Of a stretch of DNA of 48,090 nucleotides, positions 14,985 through 23,811 are shown in pieces. The DNA is from CAZYSK01 sp964649415. GTDB lineage: Bacteria > Chloroflexota > Anaerolineae > B4-G1. The notes under the pieces are model-generated. The model was not told the DNA's origin. It saw nothing but the letters and a program-made list of their open reading frames with translations, and searched no databases. A program made the position numbers and the translations under genes. The stretch's first letter is position 1; every line of letters begins with the position of its first letter. The stretch spans positions 1 to 48,090 of the forward strand of contig CAZYSK010000042.1 of assembly GCA_964649415.1 (NCBI GenBank). Reading direction: 5' to 3'.

Positions 14985-16398
14985 AGTATGCGTTCGCCAA
15001 CCGCGAGAGGTTGAAGATGGTGCGGATCAGGATCTTGATGTCCAGAAGCAGCGACCAGTTCTCGATGTACCATAGGTCATACTTGGTTCTCTCAACGATG
15101 GATGTGTCGCCGCGCAGACCGTTTACCTGTGCCCATCCGGTCATGCCCGCTTTTTCCCAGTGGCGGTCCATGTAGCGGGGGATGGAACGGCGAAACTGGT
15201 TGACGTAAACGGGACGCTCAGGTCTTGGGCCCACCAGGCTCATCTCCCCAATCAGCACGTTGATCAATTGGGGTAACTCGTCCACGTTGATGCGGCGGAT
15301 AATGCGGCCCAGCCGGGTGACACGCGGATCGTCTTGCGTCGTCCAGCCAGGCCCGCGGGCCTCGGCATCGTGCCGCATGGAGCGAAACTTCAGCATCTTG
15401 AAGGGACGGGCATCGAGCCCCATTCGTTCCTGGGCGTAGAACACCGGGCCACGGGAATCGAGCTTGATCAGGACCGCCATGAGCATCATCATAGGCGATA
15501 TGGCGACCAGGCCGCAGGCAGCACCGACGATGTCCATCAACCGCTTGGCCGCACGCCGCCAACCGCGCAGTGCGACGTCACGCACGGTCAACAACGGGAG
15601 CCCTCCAAGGTCGCCGATGCTCACCTGGCTGGCCATGATCTGGAACACGTCGGGGTAGACTTTGATGGCCACCTTGCCACGTTCGCACTCCGAGATCAGC
15701 ATCAAGATGTCCTGGTGTGTCGCTTCCGGCAGGGCGATGATCACTTCGTCAACCTGGTGTTCGTTGATGATGGGGGATAGGTTGCCGGCGTGGCCGAGGA
15801 CGGAGACGCCCAGGGGTGCTCCTTCCGTGCCATTGGCTGCAACGAAGCCGACCACCTCGTATCCTAACCCGGGGTTTGACTGGATTTTCTGGAGGATCAT
15901 CCGCCCCACGTCCCCTGTGCCGACGATGAGCACCCGATCACGTCCCCAGCCTTGTTGCCGCATCCTGGCCCTGGCCTGCACGTGAGCCACGCGGCCGAAG
16001 GTGACGAGCGCGATGGTGAACGCCCAGGCATATAAGACCATCATGCGCGAGTAGTTCAGTTCCAGGGGACTGTTCTTGAACAGCAGCGAGGAGATGGCCA
16101 CTCCCATGAGCGTGCCTATGGTAGTGGACGCGAATATGGAGTAGAATTCATCTACGCGCGAGCGGCCGCGCGTCAGCAGGTACAGACGTGAGAAGGCGAA
16201 TACCCCCACGATGGATGCGATATGTGCCAAGACGATGCCGCTGTATTCGGGAAACCCCCCCATGCTCTGCGCTACCTCTGGCCATGGGATCCGGCGGCGC
16301 ATGTGATAGGCCAGAAGATACGCCAGACCTGACATCGCCATGTCGGTGACGGCGAGGGTGAACGTGGTCAGGATTCGGGTCTGGGTTTTTGACATCAT
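14983..16398 (-). CDS. Polyprenyl glycosylphosphotransferase (polysaccharide initiation)
   Basis: A 471-residue membrane enzyme of the exopolysaccharide-initiating sugar transferase family, which moves a sugar-1-phosphate from a nucleotide sugar to undecaprenyl phosphate. There are four N-terminal transmembrane helices, then a CoA-binding-like Rossmann domain (VLIVGTGDVGRMILQKI). A fifth hydrophobic segment at about 315-340 precedes the bacterial sugar transferase domain with KFRSMRHDAEARGPGWT, RINVDELPQLINVL and MSLVGPRPERPVYV. The start is the ATG at 16398 (or the adjacent one at 16395), overlapping the stop of the upstream GT2 gene in an ATGA arrangement. An ATG at 16500 would add 34 residues with no family similarity. 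It likely starts a capsule or exopolysaccharide repeat unit; the sugar is unknown. Confidence 0.93.
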   Translation of the reverse strand: MMSKTQTRILTTFTLAVTDMAMSGLAYLLAYHMRRRIPWPEVAQSMGGFPEYSGIVLAHIASIVGVFAFSRLYLLTRGRSRVDEFYSIFASTTIGTLMGVAISSLLFKNSPLELNYSRMMVLYAWAFTIALVTFGRVAHVQARARMRQQGWGRDRVLIVGTGDVGRMILQKIQSNPGLGYEVVGFVAANGTEGAPLGVSVLGHAGNLSPIINEHQVDEVIIALPEATHQDILMLISECERGKVAIKVYPDVFQIMASQVSIGDLGGLPLLTVRDVALRGWRRAAKRLMDIVGAACGLVAISPMMMLMAVLIKLDSRGPVFYAQERMGLDARPFKMLKFRSMRHDAEARGPGWTTQDDPRVTRLGRIIRRINVDELPQLINVLIGEMSLVGPRPERPVYVNQFRRSIPRYMDRHWEKAGMTGWAQVNGLRGDTSIVERTKYDLWYIENWSLLLDIKILIRTIFNLSRLANAY

Positions 16399-17333
16399 GG
16401 CCTGGCTCCCGGGCGTTTGTCGCCTGAGATGAGGGCTTGCCGCGCCTGCTCGTATCTCTGTAGCAGCGAGGTGGCACTGATGATCAGCACGTGCAGCCAC
16501 CGGGCGGTGTGCGCGGCGTAATGCTTGCGGTAGAAGATGTCCATGGCGCGGTAGAATTCGATCTGTGCTCGCGCGCTGTGGCGGCTGGCTGCGCGCTTGA
16601 CGTGCAGTACCTCTACGCCTGGATTGTAGAAGACCGTCCAGCCGGCCGCCTTGAAGCGGTAGGCCCAGTCCAGGTCCTCGCCGTACATGAAGAACTGATT
16701 GTCCATCAGGCCTGCCTGCGCGATGGCTTGTGCCCGCACCAGCATGAATGCACCGACGACGGAATCCACCTCGGCGACCTGGTTGGGGTCAAGATACGTC
16801 AGGTTGTAGCGGCCAAAGCGCCGGCTGCGGGGGAAGAGGCGTGACAGGCCTGCCAGCCGGTAGAGCGAAACCTCCGGTGTGGGGAATGAACGTCTGCACG
16901 CGAGATCTAGCGATCCGTCGGGGAGCACCAGCCTGGGGCCGGCGGCGCCCGCCTCAGGGTGTTCGGACATAAACGCCAGCATGTCCGCCAGCGCATTCGG
17001 CGGCAGTTCCGTGTCTGGATTCAGGAGCAGCGCGAAGGCCGGTGGGCTGGCTGGTGTCTGGTCGCCCGGTGGGCCGTCTGACAGGTCCCGGAAGCCGAAC
17101 GCGCGCAGGCCCTGGTTGTTGGCGCTGGGGTAGCCGGCGTTGTCTGTGTTGGCGATCAAGCGCACCTGTGGGAACTCAGCGGCGACCATGTCAGCACTGC
17201 CATCGGGCGACGCGTTGTCCACGACGCACACCTCGAACGTGAGGTCGCCCTGGCTGGCGTAGACCGAGCGCAGGCAGGTTCGTAGGAGGTCGCGCGTGTT
17301 ATAGCTGGTGATGACTATGCCTAGGTCGAGCAT
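16395..17333 (-). CDS. Glycosyltransferase family 2
   Basis: A 312-residue GT-A enzyme of the rhamnosyltransferase-like GT2 group. Motifs in order are VITSYNTRDLL, VVDNASPDGSADMV, NTDNAGYPSANNQGL, LLNPDTELPP in the DxD position, and GAFMLVRAQAIAQAGLMD followed by YGEDLDWAYRF, which corresponds to the catalytic ED region. It is cytoplasmic, perhaps peripherally bound through the C-terminal hydrophobic stretch near 285-298. It is translationally coupled to the glycosylphosphotransferase gene by an overlapping ATGA, so both probably serve the same surface glycan. A clear promoter (17421-17449) lies upstream. Confidence 0.92.
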   Translation of the reverse strand: MLDLGIVITSYNTRDLLRTCLRSVYASQGDLTFEVCVVDNASPDGSADMVAAEFPQVRLIANTDNAGYPSANNQGLRAFGFRDLSDGPPGDQTPASPPAFALLLNPDTELPPNALADMLAFMSEHPEAGAAGPRLVLPDGSLDLACRRSFPTPEVSLYRLAGLSRLFPRSRRFGRYNLTYLDPNQVAEVDSVVGAFMLVRAQAIAQAGLMDNQFFMYGEDLDWAYRFKAAGWTVFYNPGVEVLHVKRAASRHSARAQIEFYRAMDIFYRKHYAAHTARWLHVLIISATSLLQRYEQARQALISGDKRPGARP

Positions 17334-17420
17334 TGACTAGTACACGAGGTCTTTCGTCTTAGGTTCGGGTATCGGCGCATGATGAAACAGGCGACGGGGT
17401 CAACCCGGGGCAGCGACGGC

Positions 17421-17449
17421 ATTCTAGCACAAATCGGTTGCGCGGTCAA
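17421..17449 (-). promoter_or_regulatory. Sigma70 promoter for the GT2/glycosylphosphotransferase pair
   Basis: Minus strand TTGACC (17449-17444), a 17-base spacer and TAGAAT (17426-17421), with the leader running about 80 bases to the GT2 start. It diverges from the promoter at 17493. Confidence 0.85.
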
Positions 17450-17492
17450 ACCGGCACGGATGCGTCGTGGCTGGCGGCTACGGGCCTGTGCC

Positions 17493-17521
17493 TTGACGAA
17501 TGGCTCATTTCAGCCTACAAT
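17493..17521 (+). promoter_or_regulatory. Sigma70 promoter for the M20-psuG-EEP-recF operon
   Basis: TTGACG (17493-17498), a 17-base spacer and TACAAT (17516-17521). Transcription should begin near 17528. This rules out the in-frame ATG at 17500 and supports the ATG at 17560 as the first start codon. Confidence 0.87.
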
Positions 17522-17559
17522 CCCTTGCACAAGCCTGGGCCAAGGACGTGAAAGAGACA

Positions 17560-18750
17560 ATGCATACATTCAGACTAAGCCTCCAAGACCGGACCGATTT
17601 GGCGAGCTTTCTGCGCGATCTGGTGCGGATTCCCAGCCCTTCGACTCAGGAGGGAGCGGTAGCGGAGCGCGTTATCGCGGAGATGACGCGCGTGGGCCTG
17701 CGCGACATACGCACTGGCCGCATCGGCAACGTGGTGGGTTGGATTGGGCCGGGTGAGGGCCCACTGCTTATGCTCAACGGCCACATGGACACGGTGCGTG
17801 TATGTGATCCCGATGCCTGGACGCACCCGCCTTTTGAGGCGGAGGTTGAGGATGGCGTCATGTACGGTGTCGGTGCTTGTGACATGAAGGGCGGTTTGGC
17901 GGCGATGATCTACGGCGCTAAGCTACTGCGCGACGCGGGAGTTGCTCTGAAAGGGGACGTCGTCGTGGCCTGCGTGGTGCAGGAGGAGCCGTGCGAGGGG
18001 TTGGGATCACGTGCTTTGGTGGAGGAAGACGGCATACGACCGGACTGGGTCGTGCTGGGTGAGCCGAGCGGCCTCGACGTCAGCCGGGGCCAGCGGGGCA
18101 GGTTGGAGATGCGACTGGTTACCCACGGGCGCTCGGCACACGCCGCCAGCCCGGATTTGGGCGAGAACGCCATATACACCGCGTCGCGGCTGGTCTTCGG
18201 CCTTGAGCTCCTGGCTGAACAACTGGCGAACGATGAATTCCTGGGTCCTGGCACCCTGGCGGTGACCGAAATCTCGTCCCGTGCCAGCAGCCGCAACGCT
18301 GTGCCCGATCGCTGTGAGTTGATCATAGACCGCCGGCTGACGCTGGGGGAGAACGAGACGAAAGCCCTCGCCGAGGTACAGAGGATCATCGCCCGCGAGG
18401 GCGTGCGTGCGGAGGTGCACGTAACCGAGTATGATAGCACCAGCTACACGGGTTGCGATTCTCACACCCGCGAATTCTATCCCGCCTGGGTGTTGGCCGA
18501 GGATCACCCATTGGTGACTCACACCGTGCGCGCTATACGGGAGCAGTTGAAGCGCCGGCCCCGGGTGACCCGCTGGGATTTCTCGACTGAGGGTGTGTAC
18601 ACGGCGGGCTCTGCGGGCATTCCCACGGTGGGCTTCGGGCCCGGCGACCCGCGACGTGCTCACACCGTCGACGAGCGCGTGCGATTGGCCGACGTTTATG
18701 CCGCCGCGGAGGTGTACGCGAATCTGGCGGCGCAACTGCTTGCGGAGTAG
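17560..18750 (+). CDS. M20-family metallohydrolase, YgeY-like
   Basis: A 396-residue zinc-dependent amidohydrolase of the M20 (ArgE/DapE/carboxypeptidase G2) family. Metal and catalytic positions are intact: GHMDT (His75, Asp77), GACDMKGG (Asp108), and QEEP (Glu142/Glu143). Further along come GEPSGLDV, the dimerisation-domain HGRSAHAA, and a late GPGDPRRAHTVDE carrying the last metal His. Overall it most resembles the YgeY group, named in enterobacteria for its link to selenium metabolism, but no selenium genes are present here, so the substrate stays open. The start at 17560 follows the promoter at 17493. The pseudouridine glycosidase gene begins five bases after its stop, suggesting a shared catabolic or salvage role. 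Confidence 0.85.
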   Translation: MHTFRLSLQDRTDLASFLRDLVRIPSPSTQEGAVAERVIAEMTRVGLRDIRTGRIGNVVGWIGPGEGPLLMLNGHMDTVRVCDPDAWTHPPFEAEVEDGVMYGVGACDMKGGLAAMIYGAKLLRDAGVALKGDVVVACVVQEEPCEGLGSRALVEEDGIRPDWVVLGEPSGLDVSRGQRGRLEMRLVTHGRSAHAASPDLGENAIYTASRLVFGLELLAEQLANDEFLGPGTLAVTEISSRASSRNAVPDRCELIIDRRLTLGENETKALAEVQRIIAREGVRAEVHVTEYDSTSYTGCDSHTREFYPAWVLAEDHPLVTHTVRAIREQLKRRPRVTRWDFSTEGVYTAGSAGIPTVGFGPGDPRRAHTVDERVRLADVYAAAEVYANLAAQLLAE

Positions 18751-18755
18751 GTGAG

Positions 18756-19670
18756 GTGGACGACGGGGTGTACGTGGTGCGTGAGATTGCCCAGGCTATC
18801 GTCGGCGGTGCGCCGGTGGTGGCTCTGGAATCTGCGCTCATCACCCACGGCTTCGCCCCGCCTGCCAATCTAGAGATCGCCCGGCGGATGGAAGCTGCGA
18901 TCCGGGAGGCCGATGCCTTGCCCGCCACCATCGCTGTGCTGGAGGGCGAGCCGCGCGTAGGGCTTTCCGATGACGAACTGGCACGGCTGGCTTCTGATCG
19001 GACAGCGTGTAAGGTGAGCCTGCGCGATCTGCCCGCGATGCCGGTCCGCGCTATCGGCGGTGGCACGACCGTCGCGGCGACGATGCACCTGGCTCACCGT
19101 GCCGGTATCCCTGTCTTTGCCACGGGGGGCATTGGTGGCGTCCACAGGGGGCATCCCGAGGACGTCTCGGCAGACCTGCACACGCTGGCCTCCATCCCAA
19201 TCGTGGTCGTCTGCGCGGGCGCCAAGTCTATCCTCGACCTGGCGCGCACGCTGGAGTATCTGGAGACCTATGGCGTGCCGGTGGTCGGCTACCGCACCGA
19301 CGAGTTTCCTGCTTTCTATAGCCGCCGGTCTGGCCTGAAGGTGGACGTGCGGGTCGAGACGCCTGAGGACGTGGCTTGCATCGCGCAGGCGCGGATGCGT
19401 ATGGGGCTGTCGGCCGCGCTCCTGGTCTGCGTCCCGGTCCCCGAATCGGACGCCCTCTCTGTGGAGGAGGCTGAGGCAACCATCGCCGAGGCCGTGAGCG
19501 AGGCGGATCAGGCTGGCGTGAGTGGCAAGGCGTTGACGCCATTCTTGCTGGCTCGCCTGGTTGAGCTGACAGAAGGGCGAGCGCGTCGTGCCAACGAGTC
19601 GCTGTTGATCAACAACGCGCGCGTTGCCGCCCACATCGCCCGGGCCTTGCGAGCGGCGACAAGGGGTTGA
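18756..19670 (+). CDS. psuG: Pseudouridine-5'-phosphate glycosidase
   Basis: A 304-residue PsuG/IndA-family enzyme that reversibly cleaves the C-C bond of pseudouridine 5'-phosphate to uracil and ribose 5-phosphate in the cytoplasm. Family blocks are clear: ALESALITHGF, IAVLEGEPRVGL, GGGTTVAATM, FATGGIGGVHRG, VVVCAGAKSILDL, and the late GKALTPFLLARL and NESLLINNARVAA. The GTG at 18756 is the start, with GGAG about nine bases upstream. The usual partner kinase (psuK) is not adjacent; instead an M20 hydrolase precedes it and a membrane EEP phosphatase follows three bases after its stop. Confidence 0.95.
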   Translation: MDDGVYVVREIAQAIVGGAPVVALESALITHGFAPPANLEIARRMEAAIREADALPATIAVLEGEPRVGLSDDELARLASDRTACKVSLRDLPAMPVRAIGGGTTVAATMHLAHRAGIPVFATGGIGGVHRGHPEDVSADLHTLASIPIVVVCAGAKSILDLARTLEYLETYGVPVVGYRTDEFPAFYSRRSGLKVDVRVETPEDVACIAQARMRMGLSAALLVCVPVPESDALSVEEAEATIAEAVSEADQAGVSGKALTPFLLARLVELTEGRARRANESLLINNARVAAHIARALRAATRG

Positions 19671-19673
19671 ATC

Positions 19674-21530
19674 ATGCGTAATGCGAGGCTGTTTCGTACT
19701 CTGGAAGCGGGCGCTGTCTTGCTGTTCTTCGTCCAATCCGTGCGTGTGCTGTTCTCTGTTCTCTTCGGCCTCATCTACGATACGATATTCACGGGGGTGG
19801 TGGCTCTCAGTACGTTGGGCCTCGTCCTGCTCTGTGTCGTCGTGGCCTTGCTGTCGCCGCTCTTTTCGCCACGCCGCAACCGTCGTGCCTTGTTGTCCGC
19901 TGCTGCCCTCATCGCCGCGCTGGCCCGCGTGCCGTTGACGCTCAACATGCCCATCGTGCGACTCTGGAGCAGCCTCGTCGTCATCGGCGCCGTCGGGGTG
20001 TACGCGGTGGTCTTGTTGAGGAGGCAGAGGGGGGTGTTCGCTGTGGGACTGGCCCTGGCCTTCGCTGCCGATCAGTTGATGCGGGCTGCCGGCAACACCC
20101 TGGACGTGGGGCTGCGCAGTTGGTGGTTGCCGGTGCAGGGCGCGCTCTCGCTGGCGACGTGCGCGGTGGCGTGGGTGGCCTTTTCCCGCTCCGACGATGG
20201 AGATTCGGGAGATGGCGGCCTGAGCGTCGTGCCGGGCCTGGCAGTGGGTGCGCTGCTGTTCCTTGAGACTTCTCTGCTGGGGTTCCCCAATGCGTTGGCC
20301 CGCTGGAGCGGCGTGGGCTACGCCGTCACGGCACCGCTGCTGATGCTCGTCACGCTTCTGGCCGTGTTGCCCGGGGTGCAGCGTGCGACGTTCGGTATGC
20401 TGCGAGGCGGGGTGGGGGGGCTGGGTGTACTGCTGCTCGCTGTGGCCGGGGTCGCGGCGGGCCGCGTGGTAGGAGGCGCTGTAGGGCTTGCCGGGATGCT
20501 CGCAGCCCAGTTCTTCCTTCTCGGCGTGCTTTGCGGTCTGCCGGGTCCGCGCGGGCGTGAGCGTTCGGGGCTGGCGCTGACGCTGGGACTGTTGCTGTTT
20601 CTGGCCCTCAACTTCGCCGCGGCATTTGCCTTCACCTACCCCTACACAGTCTCCGCCCTCCGCGATAAAGGGCTCTACGTGTTCCTTGTGGCTACCGTCG
20701 TCGCTTGCCTGCCTGCCCTGCGCGCCGCAGGCGGGGTACACGTGACTGCCAACTTGAAGGGCGGTGCCTGGCCCTGGCTGCTAGCGACCTGTGTGGTGCT
20801 GGTTACCGGGGCCTTTGCCTGGCCTCCCGCGCTCAACCTCAAGGCGGGCGGCCCCATTCGCGTGGGGACATACAACATACACTACGGCTACAACACCACC
20901 TGGCAGCTCAGCCTGGAAGCACAGGCGCGCACGATCGAGGAGAGTGGGGCTGACATCGTCGTGTTGCAGGAGGTGGACGCCTGCCGGGTCACGAGCTACG
21001 GCGTGGATGATGCGCTCTGGCTTGCGCGGCGCCTGGGCATGCAGGAGGTCTACGGCCCCACGCTGGAGGGCCTCTCTGGGATTGCTTTGCTCACCCGCGT
21101 GCCTATTGCCGAGGCCGATACGCGGCTGTTGAGCAGCGAGCTGGAGCAGACGGCGATCGTGCACGCCCGCGTAGTGGGTGGGGACGGACCTCTTGATGCC
21201 TACGGCGTGTGGATGGGATTGGAGCCCGAGGAGCGAGCGCGCCAACTGGATGATGCGTTGGTCACCGTCGGGGCGGCCTCCCCGGCTGTCATCGGCGGCG
21301 ATTTCAATTCGTCTCCCGATTCGCCGATCTACGCGCGCATCCAGGCAGCCGGCTTCAGCGATCCTTTCGTCGTCGGTGGTTTCGACCCGGCTCCCACGTC
21401 TCCGGCGATTCAGCCTGTCGAGCGTATTGACTTTGTCTGGGCGCGTGGCCTGGACGTGAGAGATGCCCAGGTGCTCTCCTCGTTGGCCTCTGACCACCGC
21501 ATGGTCGTGGCTGAATTCGCGCTGCCGTGA
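19674..21530 (+). CDS. Polytopic membrane protein with C-terminal endonuclease/exonuclease/phosphatase domain
   Basis: A 618-residue protein in two parts. Residues 1-385 contain about eleven transmembrane helices with short loops and no family I can name. Residues 395-618 are an EEP-fold domain with the full catalytic set: VGTYNIHYG, VVLQEVD (metal-binding Glu), GGDFNSSP (Asp and Asn), IDFVWARG and the terminal SDHRMV (Asp-His). This superfamily includes nucleases, sphingomyelinases and inositol-phosphate phosphatases. A membrane tether suggests a lipid or phosphodiester substrate near the membrane rather than DNA repair; that is inference. The gene lies three bases after psuG and six before recF, in one operon. 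Confidence 0.85.
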   Translation: MRNARLFRTLEAGAVLLFFVQSVRVLFSVLFGLIYDTIFTGVVALSTLGLVLLCVVVALLSPLFSPRRNRRALLSAAALIAALARVPLTLNMPIVRLWSSLVVIGAVGVYAVVLLRRQRGVFAVGLALAFAADQLMRAAGNTLDVGLRSWWLPVQGALSLATCAVAWVAFSRSDDGDSGDGGLSVVPGLAVGALLFLETSLLGFPNALARWSGVGYAVTAPLLMLVTLLAVLPGVQRATFGMLRGGVGGLGVLLLAVAGVAAGRVVGGAVGLAGMLAAQFFLLGVLCGLPGPRGRERSGLALTLGLLLFLALNFAAAFAFTYPYTVSALRDKGLYVFLVATVVACLPALRAAGGVHVTANLKGGAWPWLLATCVVLVTGAFAWPPALNLKAGGPIRVGTYNIHYGYNTTWQLSLEAQARTIEESGADIVVLQEVDACRVTSYGVDDALWLARRLGMQEVYGPTLEGLSGIALLTRVPIAEADTRLLSSELEQTAIVHARVVGGDGPLDAYGVWMGLEPEERARQLDDALVTVGAASPAVIGGDFNSSPDSPIYARIQAAGFSDPFVVGGFDPAPTSPAIQPVERIDFVWARGLDVRDAQVLSSLASDHRMVVAEFALP

Positions 21531-21536
21531 TTCCCG

Positions 21537-22769
21537 ATGCACATCCGCTATCTCAGTTTGACCAACTTCCGTAACTACGCTCGCCTGGAGTTGACCCTGC
21601 CCGAGTGCCCGCTGTTGCTGTACGGTGCGAACGCCCAGGGCAAGACCAGCCTGCTGGAGGCGATTTATCTGATCGCCACAGGCTCCTCGCCCCTGACGTC
21701 CACAGATCGTCATCTCATCAAGTGGGAGGCCGAGGCGGAGGGGTTGCCCTACGCCCGTGTGTGGGCCGAGATCGTGCGCTGTGACCGGGTTCAGGAGGTG
21801 GAGATCGTTCTGGAGAGGAAGCCTCTGGCGAACGGTACGGTGCGCATGCAGAAGACGATCCGTGTGGACCGGGCACGCAAGCGCCGCGCTGACCTGGCTG
21901 GCCGGTTGAACGTCGTGCTCTTCATGCCCCAGGATGTGGGGTTGGTGTCTGGGCCGCCGGCCGGCCGTCGCCAGTATCTGGACATCACGCTGTGCCAGGT
22001 GGACGCGGGCTACGCGGCGGCACTGGAGCGCTACAACGAAGCGCTGCGGCAGCGCAACGCCGCGCTGCGGCATCTGCGCGATGAGGGGGGCGACCCGAAT
22101 CAACTAGCGCCCTTCGAGGAGGTGTTAGCCCGCGAAGGTGTGGTGGTCGCAAATGGGCGCCGCGAATTGCTCGCGGCCCTGTCGGAACGTGCTGACCGTT
22201 TCCACCAACGGCTCACCGGGGGGGCAGAGTGGCTACGGCTGGTCTATCATCCCAACTTCGATCTGGCAGCGCCGCCGGCGCTGGAGTATCAGATGGGGTT
22301 GGGCTTGCGGCCCTATGAAGGCCCGCCATCGGGCGTGGAGTCCGAGGGCCTGGTCCGTGCCTTCCGGCAGGCGCTCATCGAGCGACGGTCGCACGCGGTT
22401 GCACGCGGCGTCACGCTCACCGGCCCTCACCGGGACGAGATGCGTTTCATCGCTGGCAGTCCCGGCCAAGGGACACACGAGGTAGACCTGGGCACGTATG
22501 GCTCGCGGGGGCAGCAGCGCACGGGGGTGCTGGCACTCAAGTTGGCGGAACTCGTGTGGATGCGGGGCGTAACTGGGGAGGCACCGGTGCTTCTCCTGGA
22601 CGAGGTGCTGGCCGAGCTCGACGCAACGCGCCGGGAATACCTGCTGGCACAGGTGGACAGTGTCGAGCAAGCGATGCTCACGGCCACCGATCCCGAGATG
22701 TTCAGCGCCGAGTTTCGTGAGCGCGCTGTGCAGTGGGAGATACAGCGCGGGATTGTGAGAAGCGGATAG
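21537..22769 (+). CDS. recF: DNA replication and repair protein RecF
   Basis: A 410-residue SMC-like ATPase that loads RecA at gaps in single-stranded DNA. The N-terminal LTNFRNYARLEL and the Walker A GANAQGKTS (30-38) are typical. The central helical region includes FMPQDVGLVSGPPAGRR. The signature GSRGQQRTGVLALKLAE precedes Walker B VLLLDEVLAELD, followed by the D-loop and a final His-less segment. It is cytoplasmic. The ATG at 21537 lies six bases after the EEP gene. Here recF is in an operon with catabolic genes rather than with dnaA-dnaN-gyrB. It converges on rsmG, with 39 bases between and no terminator hairpin seen. Confidence 0.96.
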   Translation: MHIRYLSLTNFRNYARLELTLPECPLLLYGANAQGKTSLLEAIYLIATGSSPLTSTDRHLIKWEAEAEGLPYARVWAEIVRCDRVQEVEIVLERKPLANGTVRMQKTIRVDRARKRRADLAGRLNVVLFMPQDVGLVSGPPAGRRQYLDITLCQVDAGYAAALERYNEALRQRNAALRHLRDEGGDPNQLAPFEEVLAREGVVVANGRRELLAALSERADRFHQRLTGGAEWLRLVYHPNFDLAAPPALEYQMGLGLRPYEGPPSGVESEGLVRAFRQALIERRSHAVARGVTLTGPHRDEMRFIAGSPGQGTHEVDLGTYGSRGQQRTGVLALKLAELVWMRGVTGEAPVLLLDEVLAELDATRREYLLAQVDSVEQAMLTATDPEMFSAEFRERAVQWEIQRGIVRSG

Positions 22770-22808
22770 TCGGGAAGGGGCAATAAGCAGGCGGCACGGG
22801 CCACAGAC

Positions 22809-23528
22809 TCACATCAGGGGGCGTTTCTTGGGTACCCCTGGCCGTCGGGGATACTTCTCGGGCGTGGCTGCCACTTTGTCCACCACCACCAGGTAGCGTG
22901 TCTCGGCGAGCCCCCGCAACTCCACCGGCATCAACTGCCGCACCTGACCGCCAAGCGTTGCGATGGCTGCATCGGCCCTGTGCACTTCGGCGGCGGCCCC
23001 TTCCCCTTTCTGGGCCAGCATTTTGCCGCCCACCCGTACGAGGGGCAGCAGGTATTCTACCAGCGCCGGCATCTCTGCCACGGCGCGAGCCAGCGCCCAG
23101 TCGTATTGCTCGCGATGGGCCGGTTGCTGTCCCATCTCCTCGGCCCGCCCGTGGATCACCTCGACTTCCGTCAGTCTCAGCGTGTCCACCATGTGCTGCA
23201 GGTAGGTCACTTTCTTGGCGGTCGCTTCCAGGAGTGTGAGACGCATTCCTGGACACACGATCTTGAGCGGCAATCCGGGGAATCCGGCCCCCGTGCCCAC
23301 GTCAATGACGCGTGCCCCGGACGTCAGTTCGGCCTGGGGCAGCTTGTTGAGGCACGAGAGGGAATCGAGGAAGTGGCGTACCAGGACCCCTTCGCGGTCG
23401 GTGATGGCGGTCAGGTTGAAGCGCTGGTTCCAATCCACCAGCTCCCGCCAGCAGGTCTCGAAGGCGGCTAGCTGGCGGTGGGTGAGCTCGATATTCAGTT
23501 TGCGCGCGCCCTCGATCAGTGGATCCAT
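22809..23528 (-). CDS. rsmG: 16S rRNA (guanine-527-N7)-methyltransferase RsmG
   Basis: A 239-residue SAM-dependent methyltransferase (also called GidB) that modifies G527 of 16S rRNA. Family motifs are NLTAITDREGVLVRHFLDSL, the SAM-binding VIDVGTGAGFPGLPLKI, LLEATAKKVTYLQHMV, and the acidic RAVAEMPALVEYLLPLVRVGG region. A basic KYPRRPGVPKKRPL tail is as expected for rRNA contact. The ATG at 23528 is followed directly by homology. A good promoter at 23612-23640 lies upstream, with a small AACGCT/AGCGTT stem-loop in its leader, so the gene is probably independent of the mutase gene upstream. Confidence 0.96.
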   Translation of the reverse strand: MDPLIEGARKLNIELTHRQLAAFETCWRELVDWNQRFNLTAITDREGVLVRHFLDSLSCLNKLPQAELTSGARVIDVGTGAGFPGLPLKIVCPGMRLTLLEATAKKVTYLQHMVDTLRLTEVEVIHGRAEEMGQQPAHREQYDWALARAVAEMPALVEYLLPLVRVGGKMLAQKGEGAAAEVHRADAAIATLGGQVRQLMPVELRGLAETRYLVVVDKVAATPEKYPRRPGVPKKRPLM

Positions 23529-23611
23529 AGGTCATTTATCTACCACAGTGGCTCGTAGTGAGTGTGGAGATGGTGGTGGTGACTATGCCTGGAACGCTCT
23601 CCAGCGTTTTC

Positions 23612-23640
23612 AGTATATCACGCATGGGTGCGCCGGTCAA
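23612..23640 (-). promoter_or_regulatory. Sigma70 promoter for rsmG
   Basis: Minus strand TTGACC (23640-23635), a 17-base spacer and TATACT (23617-23612). It lies between the hairpin repeat array and the rsmG start. Confidence 0.82.
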
Positions 23641-23649
23641 CTGAGAGGG

Positions 23650-23811
23650 GCGACCAGGATTGTCGCGGTCCAAGCAGAGGGTTGGGTCGGAGGGCGACCA
23701 AGATGGTCGCGGTCCAAGCAGATGGGTGCATCAAAGAGCGACCAGGATGGTCGCGGTCCGATCAGATGGGTGCGTCGAAGAGCGACCAAGATGGTCGCGG
23801 TCCGATCAAGC
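23650..23811 (+). repeat. Tandem 44-bp hairpin repeats, GCGACC stem type
   Basis: Three full 44-bp units (23650-23693, 23694-23737, 23738-23781) and a partial fourth from 23782. Each has the core GCGACC-A(G/A)GAT-GGTCGC (the first copy has a substitution) followed by GGTCCAAGCAG or GGTCCGATCAG. The layout matches the 38-bp array at 2135, with a different stem sequence but the same loop pattern and GGTCC trailer. The last unit overlaps the stop codon of the phosphoglycerate mutase gene. Units sit head to tail without unique spacers of the CRISPR kind. Confidence 0.9.

Noticed and set aside
18870..20741. A 623-codon minus-strand open frame
   Set aside because: It is antisense to psuG and the EEP membrane protein, and its composition is Gln/His/Arg-rich without any domain pattern.
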